A stretch of 9,391 nt of DNA from Candidatus Roizmanbacteria bacterium (GTDB lineage: Bacteria > Patescibacteriota > Microgenomatia > GCA-001788215 > 2-01-FULL-40-14). The DNA is taken from NCBI GenBank assembly GCA_016203755.1, contig JACQMD010000046.1:1-9391 (forward strand), in the 5' to 3' direction. Below, piece by piece: positions 1 through 5,087 of this stretch. A model generated the notes under the pieces. It made no database searches. It was not told the origin of the DNA and saw only the letters and a program-made list of their open reading frames with translations. Numbering within the stretch: position 1 is the first letter of the stretch; each line of letters starts with the position of its first letter. The position numbers and the translations under genes were made by a program.

Positions 1-543
1 CTGAGAAACAGCACTCCCTCCTTTGGCAATGAAATAGAGAGGTACTCCGGTCCCAAGCGCGTATGCCAGAGCGATAAAGAGGACCGAAAGCGAAAGCGAA
101 CTGACGGCAGCTAGTGTAGCCACTGCCGCAACCACTGGACCGATGCATGGAGTCCAGACTATTCCTAAACTCACTCCGGTGATAAAGCCACCGCCAAACC
201 CACTGCTTTTGTTTTGAGACGGCTGGAAGCGCCAGTATTTTTCAATCCAAACTTGAGCTTTTTCCCACAGCTTTGGTAAAACAAGACTGAGGCCAAAGAT
301 GATGAGCAGTCCTACCGCAAATAGTCTTACCGTATCAGCCGGAATTCCTAAGACTCTTACCACCGTTGCCAGTAATAAAGAAGCGATGGTAAAACTCACT
401 ACCAATCCGGCAATCACCCCTTTAATTCTTCTAGCATTGCCGTCGATGCCGCTGGCTAAAATAATTGGCAGAATCGGAAGCACACAGGGAGAAAAAACTG
501 TCAAAACTCCGGATATAAATGCAATTGGCAGTAAAAATAACAT
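1..543 (-). CDS. ccdA: CcdA/DsbD-type transmembrane thiol-electron transporter (3' end off window)
   Basis: I translated 181 codons from the ATG at 543 down to the left edge; the C-terminus lies outside the window. The protein is very hydrophobic. It carries the two hallmark motifs of the CcdA/DsbD-beta family, each with one membrane cysteine: FSPCVLP (Cys20, first helix) and WTPCIGP (Cys133, fourth helix region). In this family the cysteine pair passes electrons from cytoplasmic thioredoxin to thioredoxin-like proteins outside the membrane. A polar stretch at about residues 95-118 separates the two halves. The start is two bases after the stop of the thioredoxin-like gene, with no Shine-Dalgarno sequence, so it is probably translated by coupling. 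The adjacent anchored thioredoxin is the likely electron acceptor (inference). Confidence in the family is high; the exact partner is not shown by sequence. Confidence 0.92.
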   Translation of the reverse strand, partial: MLFLLPIAFISGVLTVFSPCVLPILPIILASGIDGNARRIKGVIAGLVVSFTIASLLLATVVRVLGIPADTVRLFAVGLLIIFGLSLVLPKLWEKAQVWIEKYWRFQPSQNKSSGFGGGFITGVSLGIVWTPCIGPVVAAVATLAAVSSLSLSVLFIALAYALGTGVPLYFIAKGGSAVSQ

Positions 544-545
544 AG

Positions 546-989
546 TTATATTGCTTTCAGTTGTTGCAGCAGAGTGTCAAAACCACCACCCAGCCAGCGT
601 TTTACTTCCTGACCGTCTTTGTCCAACACTACCAGGGTATGTTGACTTGTTACTCCATATCTCTGGTTCATGGTCTTATCGTTATCGTAGTCAACTTTCA
701 GAATAGTTACGCCTTCCGGTATTTCTGCCTGTCTTTCAATAATCTCTTTTTCCAATTCTGAGCAGGTCTGACACCAGGTAGTGGCCGCAAAAAACAGCAC
801 TGACTTTCCTTTCAGCTGTGTATTGGCAAGTGTTGCATCAGAATAGGTGAGATAACCGGGAATATCCATACGCAGCTCCGTTTGTGTAGTAGGTTTTGAC
901 TGAGCTCTATTAAAGCCATCCTTAAAAAACACAAATCCCCCCAGAACAACAATCAGTGATATGGCTATAAAAATATTAAATGGTTTCAT
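546..989 (-). CDS. Membrane-anchored thioredoxin-like protein
   Basis: 147 aa. An N-terminal hydrophobic segment (about residues 5-22, preceded by a lysine) looks like an uncleaved signal anchor, which puts the domain outside the cytoplasmic membrane. The thioredoxin fold follows, with the active site WCQTC (Cys73, Cys76) after a VLFFAATT strand and a later VLDKDG strand. The usual cis-proline before that strand is replaced: the segment reads VTSQHTLVV, with His-Thr where Pro-Thr is expected. I recall similar QHT variants in small periplasmic thioredoxins, but cannot verify that here. It lies between an ArsR regulator (17 bases upstream) and ccdA (2 bases downstream) on the same strand. It is probably the outer-face partner of CcdA, reducing or isomerising disulfides in secreted proteins (inference). 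No ribosome binding site is visible. Confidence 0.88.
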   Translation of the reverse strand: MKPFNIFIAISLIVVLGGFVFFKDGFNRAQSKPTTQTELRMDIPGYLTYSDATLANTQLKGKSVLFFAATTWCQTCSELEKEIIERQAEIPEGVTILKVDYDNDKTMNQRYGVTSQHTLVVLDKDGQEVKRWLGGGFDTLLQQLKAI

Positions 990-1006
990 AGGTTTTTGTA
1001 TCTAAT

Positions 1007-1381
1007 TTACGTAAATAGTTTTTCAAAAATTGATAACAACGATGTGCGCTTTTCAGGTTGTTTCTTAAGCGAATAACACATAAGTTGTCCGCAGCGGCTG
1101 CACTCAACTAAATCCAGTTTTTCCAAATCTGATAAGGCGTGAGAAACCGTAGACTGACTTAGGTCTAAGATAAGCCCAATATCCGTCACCGGAATTTCAT
1201 CGACTTTATGAAGGAGCAGATAGATAGAAAGCTTAGTGGGATCAGAAAGAGTCTTAAGTATCTGGATAGTGTCCTGGTTTTTGCCAACATCTTTAAACGC
1301 TTTTTTCAGAGACGTTACTTCTTTATCAGAAATGTGATGCGGATGTCCCTCATGATCAGTAATATATGAACGATTGAACAT
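1007..1381 (-). CDS. ArsR-family winged-helix regulator with cysteine-rich wing
   Basis: 124 aa. A typical ArsR/SmtB core begins with ILKTLSDPTKLSIYLLL (about residues 41-57). A helix-turn-helix with the recognition helix SQSTVSHALSDLEKLDLV follows (about 75-92), then a beta-wing. The wing is unusual: it reads ECSRCGQLMCY and holds three cysteines (94, 97, 102). The N-terminus carries a His cluster, HEGHPHH (His10, 13, 15, 16). These are possible metal or redox ligands, but they are not at the classical ArsR/SmtB helix positions. The gene heads the operon with the thioredoxin and ccdA genes, so it probably controls them and itself in response to thiol stress or metal (inference). The ATG at 1381 is the only plausible start and lies only a few bases after a promoter -10, so the mRNA is probably leaderless. 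Confidence 0.88.
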   Translation of the reverse strand: MFNRSYITDHEGHPHHISDKEVTSLKKAFKDVGKNQDTIQILKTLSDPTKLSIYLLLHKVDEIPVTDIGLILDLSQSTVSHALSDLEKLDLVECSRCGQLMCYSLKKQPEKRTSLLSIFEKLFT

Positions 1382-1396
1382 ATATTATAATATATC
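1360..1396. promoter_or_regulatory. Probable ArsR operator: three 9-bp half-sites over the start codon
   Basis: The plus strand shows TAATATATG (1360-1368), its exact inverse CATATATTA (1379-1387) after a 10-base gap, and TAATATATC (1388-1396), which matches 8 of 9. The last two form a perfect 16-bp palindrome, ATATATTATAATATAT (1380-1395). The sites cover the -10 box, the predicted transcription start and the first codons of the ArsR-family gene. A bound repressor dimer would block initiation, as in ArsR/SmtB autoregulation. The binding itself is inferred. Confidence 0.6.
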
Positions 1397-1417
1397 CGGG
1401 TACGAGAATTTTGTCAA
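1384..1417 (-). promoter_or_regulatory. Sigma70-like promoter of the ArsR-Trx-CcdA operon
   Basis: On the minus strand there is a perfect -35 TTGACA (1417-1412), a 17-base spacer and a -10 TATATT (1394-1389). A second -10-like hexamer TATAAT lies at 1389-1384 but would need a 22-base spacer. With the first pair, transcription should start at about 1383-1381, on the ATG itself (1381-1379), so the message would have no leader. No Shine-Dalgarno sequence exists upstream, which agrees with this. Confidence 0.7.
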
Positions 1418-1426
1418 CGCCACATT

Positions 1427-1588
1427 ATGGTAAATCAGTCAACTTGCAAACGGGAACTCAACAAAGTTAAAGCGGGTTATATAGGCGAGCTGCGCCAGCG
1501 CTGGTATGAAATTAAGAAACTCCTGGCAGGAGGAAATCCAAACAACATCGCGCTCTCCGTCAAATCAAATGTATGTTATTCTAAATGA
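1427..1588 (+). CDS. Doubtful small ORF, 53 aa, hypothetical
   Basis: ATG at 1427, TGA at 1586-1588. It translates to a basic peptide with a central amphipathic stretch, GELRQRWYEIKKLLAGG (about residues 20-36), and two cysteines. The codon choice (GCG, CTG, CGC) resembles neighbouring genes rather than random intergenic DNA. No Shine-Dalgarno sequence or convincing promoter precedes it. It occupies most of the gap between the divergent operons. It could be a true small protein, the decayed tail of a lost gene, or chance. I do not recognise it. Confidence 0.25.
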   Translation: MVNQSTCKRELNKVKAGYIGELRQRWYEIKKLLAGGNPNNIALSVKSNVCYSK

Positions 1589-1606
1589 AGAGTAAAACTA
1601 TTATGA

Positions 1607-1618
1607 GGGGAGGTGAGG
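1607..1618 (+). promoter_or_regulatory. Strong Shine-Dalgarno site for the DUF5667-like gene
   Basis: GGGGAGGTGAGG ends seven bases before the ATG at 1626. It closely complements the 16S rRNA 3' end and fixes this start. I saw no clear -35/-10 pair upstream of it on the plus strand. Confidence 0.75.
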
Positions 1619-1625
1619 TTATTTA

Positions 1626-2327
1626 ATGAAAAAGATTATTTTACTATTTACACTAGTATTCCTCGTTGTCGCTACTCCAATACAAGCCCAGGAAGAAACG
1701 CTTCCCGATCCGGGTATTACGCCTGATAGTCCCTTATATTTTCTTGACACATTAGGTGAAAACTTTGGATTGTTCTTTGCATTTGGCAATGAAGCCAAAG
1801 CCGGGAAAGCAGCCGAAATAGCAGGAGAAAAAGCAGCAGAAGTCAAGGCTATGGCAGAGGCGGGGAATGCCGATGCGGCAGAAGTAGCGGCAGACAGATA
1901 TGGAGCGATGGTGTCAACAGCTGCGGAGAACTTGGCAGCGGCAGCACGAAGCGGTGAGGGAGTAGATGAAGCCGTTGCAGAAGTCGTTGCGCGTGCAACC
2001 TCCATCCACTTAAGCGTTCTTGCAGATGTGTATGAACGGGTTCCAGAGCAGGCCAAAGGCGCAATAGAATCTGCAATGCAACACGGTGAACAAGGCGCAA
2101 CTGAAGCACTCGATGCTCTGGGCGGAGAAGGCAGACCGGATGTTGAACAAATCAGAATGGAAGTGCAGGAGCGCATTCAGGAAGCACAGCAGCAAAGAGG
2201 GATGCCTGAAGGAATGATACCTGACGCAGGGACAAGAGGAGCACCCGAAGGAGTCGGACAACCACAAGGCGTGGGCAATGAAGGGAATGGTGGTCCTCCG
2301 GCGAACATTCCCGGCGGGCGGCCATAA
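1626..2327 (+). CDS. Secreted Ala-rich DUF5667-like protein
   Basis: 233 aa. It has a clear Sec signal peptide (MKK, then a hydrophobic core, with probable cleavage after PIQA near residue 21). The mature part opens with LPDPGITPDSPLYFLDTL, matching the characteristic start of DUF5667-like proteins (a proline-containing 'P..P.SPLY.L' element followed by long charged, Ala-rich helices). Helices with many Ala/Glu residues run to about residue 190. A Pro/Gly/Asn-rich tail (about 191-233) is probably disordered. There are no cysteines or catalytic motifs. The function of this family is not known to me. The stop overlaps the start of the next gene (TAATG), so the two are co-translated, and the next product is a membrane protein. 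The pair may form an envelope complex (inference). The sampled GC is high here (58% in the line starting at 1861). Confidence 0.75.
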   Translation: MKKIILLFTLVFLVVATPIQAQEETLPDPGITPDSPLYFLDTLGENFGLFFAFGNEAKAGKAAEIAGEKAAEVKAMAEAGNADAAEVAADRYGAMVSTAAENLAAAARSGEGVDEAVAEVVARATSIHLSVLADVYERVPEQAKGAIESAMQHGEQGATEALDALGGEGRPDVEQIRMEVQERIQEAQQQRGMPEGMIPDAGTRGAPEGVGQPQGVGNEGNGGPPANIPGGRP

Positions 2328-2998
2328 TGAACAATACTTCGCAGACGTTAAGATTTTGGACTAAGTCTTTAGGCCTATCTCTTGGCGTATTTATTTTTTG
2401 GCTGGCGTATGTCTTTATTCAGGAAGGCTTCACTGTAACGGCTACAAGTTACTCTGAAGTGATTGCTGCAACCGGCGCTGTTATGATTGGCCTGTCATTT
2501 GCCCTGAGCAGCTTGTCATATTTTTTTGATTTTGCTGATCGGCAATTAGTTTATAGGAAGTATTTCGGACTGGTCGGGTATTTTTACGCCTTGTGGTATT
2601 CCGTTATGCTGATGTTTATTTTTCCTCAGACATATGCGTTTGGTCTTGCAGAAAATCTTTTTACGCCGAATGTCTTATTGGGATTAGGTGCTATGGCAAT
2701 ATTGACATTTATGGCGTTGATTTCTAACGGGATCGCAGTAAAGATAATAGGGCCTTTGTGGTGGAGACGATGTTTGCGACTGGGATATCTCGCATATGCG
2801 ATGTTTGTGGTCAGGGCAATATATATAGAGTGGGATATATGGACAACATGGGCAGCTCAGTTGGATAATGTACCTCCGCTCCGCCTGATTATTTCAATAT
2901 ATGCTACGCTAATTATAGCGGTGCGTGTTTGGATGGGTATTTTGCAGTGGGCAAAAAAGAGGGCTGATCAACAACCTCAGATGTTGCCTGAAGTGTAA
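2327..2998 (+). CDS. Six-helix membrane protein, ferric-reductase/MsrQ-like fold lacking all histidines
   Basis: 223 aa. About six hydrophobic helices (near residues 14-33, 45-66, 79-99, 115-134, 150-168, 185-207) precede a short basic/polar tail. The order RKYFGLVGYFYALWY, then SNGIAVKIIGPLWWRRCLRLGYLAY, matches the pattern of ferric-reductase-like transmembrane domains (YedZ/MsrQ group). There one expects 'R..G...FlyallH' and 'TS....rrLG.rWwrrLHrlvYla'. The heme-ligating histidines are missing: the aligned positions are Tyr91, Leu150 and Arg163, and the whole protein has no histidine. It therefore cannot bind b-type heme by the usual ligands. It overlaps the DUF5667-like gene by one base. 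The fold assignment rests on motif similarity only; an unrelated membrane protein remains possible. Confidence 0.6.
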   Translation: MNNTSQTLRFWTKSLGLSLGVFIFWLAYVFIQEGFTVTATSYSEVIAATGAVMIGLSFALSSLSYFFDFADRQLVYRKYFGLVGYFYALWYSVMLMFIFPQTYAFGLAENLFTPNVLLGLGAMAILTFMALISNGIAVKIIGPLWWRRCLRLGYLAYAMFVVRAIYIEWDIWTTWAAQLDNVPPLRLIISIYATLIIAVRVWMGILQWAKKRADQQPQMLPEV

Positions 2999-3041
2999 GT
3001 TAAACCGTACTGATTTACCTTTTCTTACCTCCCCTCATTTT

Positions 3042-4898
3042 TCACCTGCCCAATAGTTGAAATACTTCTTCCTGGATAAGTTGCCACAACGATGTTGTAG
3101 ACGTCCCTCTCACACTCCCTCGCTGTTCAGCTTGTTCCGGCAATTGATTTTGTGCCGGATTGCTGTTTCCCTGCGGTGCAGACTGTTGTTTCGACTGGGA
3201 TTCAGGCACATATTCTTGTCCCGGATTTTGGTTCTGGTTGGGCGCTTCTTCAACAGGCTGTGTCGGAGTTGCTTCTTCGTGAAGATATTGTACGATCACC
3301 TCGAGCGCTATAAGTCTATTTTGCACAATGTTTCCTTTTACATTTATTTGTGTGCCGGTTGAAAGTTCAGTTAAGGCAATGGTTCTGTTTTGATATTTTA
3401 TTCTCGTTTGCGTATCGACATAGACATCAACCAGATTGCCTGAAAGCCGCTCCATCACGTTTGGCGTTCCGCCTTCTACTTTGACGGTAAATTTACTCGT
3501 TGTTGTATCAACGGTTTCTACTGTACCCTGTAAGTCATATGAGAATGAGTATGCCTCCGGTACTTTTGCTTGTTGTGGTAATCGTGAAGATGATTCTTGT
3601 GTTGATGGAGGGGTCGGTTCGATTATCATGTCATCTGATGCAAGAGCGGCAAGGGTTTTCCCGGCACTTATTCTGCCATAGCCAAAGTACGCATTCCAGC
3701 CATTCGCATCATAACTATACCCTCCGACTTTCTCGGCATTCTGTTTAACCTGGTCAATCAGATCTGCATTTGATAAAGAGGGTTCTGCTGATAATGCGAG
3801 CACGAGAAGCCCTGCAAGATGCGGCGCGGCCATGGAGGTGCCGCTGTATTGCTTATAGGTGCTTCCCGGTACAGAGGAAGTAATAGATACACCGGGAGAC
3901 GCAACAAAGATATTGCTGCCGTAACTTGAAAAAGAAGCAAGATTGTCGTTCTGGTCAGAGGCAGAGACTGCCAAAACACCGGAGTATGCTGCAGGATAGA
4001 CAAGTGCATCATTGCCATTGTTGCCGGCTGCGGCAACCAGCATACTTCCTTTTGACTGTGCATATCGTACGGCTCTTTTTAATGTTTCAGAGTCAGAACT
4101 GCCGCCCAGACTTAAATTGACAATTCGCGCTCCTTTATCTGCTGCAAAAACGATCCCTTCTGATACATCATCATACGTGCCATAGCCCTCTTTTGTGAGT
4201 ACTTTTACCGGAAGTATTGTTGCTTGATACGAAATACTGGCAACGCCATTACTGTTATCGGTTTGGGCTGAGGCAATACCGGCAACGTGTGTTCCGTGTC
4301 CGTGGTCATCAAAGGTATTGGTATTCCCATCAATCGTGTTATACCCCTCAATGACCAGTCCTGATAAATCAGAATGCGTATTGTCAACACCGGTATCAAT
4401 AACCGCAATGAGTGTTCCTCCTCCTTTGGCAATATCATACGCTTCCTCAACCCCCACTTTCTTCAGATTCCACTGGTTGTTATAATACGGGTCATTGGGC
4501 GTTAAGAAGGCTGTTGCAAGGAAATTGGGCTCTGCATATTCTACCTGCGGATTTTGCCGGTACTTCTCAATAAGTTCCTGGACTGCTATCCCGGCAGGGA
4601 CGCGGATAACGTCCGTATTGATTTGACTCACTCTTTTTTTCAGGGCAACGCTTTGTTGCTGATGCACAAAGTCGCGTTGATTCAGCGGTACCCCGGTTCT
4701 AAAGCCAACAAGAATGGTTTCTGCTGATGCAGCGCCTTGTGGTAAGTTATTTTGCGCCAGTTCCTTTTGCAGTTGTTTTTGCTTGTATTCTTGTATAAAT
4801 TCCGGCGCCTTGACCGCGGTATATGTTCCGACTGCTCCAACGGCAATAAGAACAAGAAGAATAGGAAGTTGAATAAAACCAGGCGATGTAATTTTCAT
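3042..4898 (-). CDS. Membrane-anchored subtilisin-like (S8) serine protease with DUF5666-like C-terminal domain
   Basis: 618 aa. Residues 7-30 form an N-terminal hydrophobic segment. An I9-like propeptide follows (about 60-128, ending YAEPNF), then a complete S8 domain (about 140-420). The triad is Asp168 (AVIDTG), His201 (DDHGHGTH) and Ser355 (SGTSMAAPH), with oxyanion Asn293 (AAGNNG), so it should be an active endoprotease at the cell surface. After a Ser/Pro linker, residues about 452-540 resemble the small beta-barrel DUF5666 (GTVETVDTTTSKFTV, TGTQINVKG, NRLIALEVIV). A Gln/Asn/Pro-rich linker (about 541-597) leads to a short amphipathic tail (SLWQLIQEEVFQLLGR). The N-terminus SPGFIQLPILLVLI resembles a class III (pilin-type) signal, with Pro where Glu+5 is usual. 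The stop is TGA. The start is the only Met and lies just after a promoter, with no Shine-Dalgarno sequence. Confidence 0.93.
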   Translation of the reverse strand: MKITSPGFIQLPILLVLIAVGAVGTYTAVKAPEFIQEYKQKQLQKELAQNNLPQGAASAETILVGFRTGVPLNQRDFVHQQQSVALKKRVSQINTDVIRVPAGIAVQELIEKYRQNPQVEYAEPNFLATAFLTPNDPYYNNQWNLKKVGVEEAYDIAKGGGTLIAVIDTGVDNTHSDLSGLVIEGYNTIDGNTNTFDDHGHGTHVAGIASAQTDNSNGVASISYQATILPVKVLTKEGYGTYDDVSEGIVFAADKGARIVNLSLGGSSDSETLKRAVRYAQSKGSMLVAAAGNNGNDALVYPAAYSGVLAVSASDQNDNLASFSSYGSNIFVASPGVSITSSVPGSTYKQYSGTSMAAPHLAGLLVLALSAEPSLSNADLIDQVKQNAEKVGGYSYDANGWNAYFGYGRISAGKTLAALASDDMIIEPTPPSTQESSSRLPQQAKVPEAYSFSYDLQGTVETVDTTTSKFTVKVEGGTPNVMERLSGNLVDVYVDTQTRIKYQNRTIALTELSTGTQINVKGNIVQNRLIALEVIVQYLHEEATPTQPVEEAPNQNQNPGQEYVPESQSKQQSAPQGNSNPAQNQLPEQAEQRGSVRGTSTTSLWQLIQEEVFQLLGR

Positions 4899-5087
4899 AG
4901 ACAGTACTATAGCTTAGCATAGACGATAATGCCAAGCAAATGATTTGTGCCGGTGGTTATAGTAAGAGGTTCTGCGGGTCATTGCTCCCCGCGTCTCAGT
5001 ACAGCATGTTTGAGTCCGTATATTTTAAAACAGGCTCTAAGAGTATATGAGAATAGTTTTTCTCTGCAAAACTACATTAGTTTTTAG
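4899..5087. other. Intergenic region between beta-helix and S8 genes
   Basis: 189 bases. Besides the protease promoter it holds a 36-codon plus-strand ORF (4940-5050, TGA stop, no Shine-Dalgarno site, unrecognised). It also holds three short inverted repeats: GCGGG/CCCGC (4974-4978 / 4988-4992), GAGAA/TTCTC (5049-5053 / 5060-5064) and AAAACTA/TAGTTTT (5068-5074 / 5078-5084). The last two lie just after the beta-helix stop and might act as a weak terminator, but they lack a GC-rich stem followed by a T tract. Confidence 0.3.
4906..4935 (-). promoter_or_regulatory. Probable leaderless promoter of the S8 protease gene
   Basis: The minus strand reads TTGGCA (4935-4930), an 18-base spacer and TATAGT (4911-4906), each five of six bases from consensus. 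Only seven bases (ACTGTCT) separate the -10 from the ATG at 4898, so transcription should start at or next to the ATG. No ribosome binding site is present. Confidence 0.5.

Noticed and set aside
299..706. 135-codon plus-strand ORF antisense to the ccdA and thioredoxin genes.
   Set aside because: It overlaps two well-supported genes, has no ribosome binding site and encodes no recognisable domain.
1495..1504. 10-bp perfect palindrome CCAGCGCTGG.
   Set aside because: About nine 10-bp palindromes are expected by chance in a window of this size, and it lies inside a doubtful ORF with no other supporting signal.
1619..2176. 185-codon minus-strand ORF opposite the DUF5667-like gene.
   Set aside because: It is a Ser/Ala-rich mirror of an Ala-rich, GC-rich coding sequence; the sense frame has a signal peptide and a strong Shine-Dalgarno site.
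1603..3038. The 12-base string ATGAGGGGAGGT at 1603-1614 recurs inverted at 3027-3038, flanking the DUF5667-like/membrane gene pair.
   Set aside because: A few such 12-base inverted matches are expected by chance in a 9.4-kb window, and the string is a purine-rich Shine-Dalgarno-like sequence. There is no transposase or target duplication.
3000..3041. Bidirectional terminator between the convergent membrane-protein and S8 genes.
   Set aside because: No stem-loop of useful length can be drawn in this short gap.
3036..3044. Possible recoding of TGA as glycine at the end of the S8 gene, since the read-through would add a short basic tail.
   Set aside because: The helicase also ends in TGA directly after a complete zinc ribbon, and the S8 tail is already complete. 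Standard code is the simpler reading.
5049..5084. Two AT-rich inverted repeats after the beta-helix gene as a rho-independent terminator.
   Set aside because: The stems are 5 and 7 bp, weak and AT-rich, with no proper T tract in the minus-strand direction. Kept only as a note in the intergenic entry.
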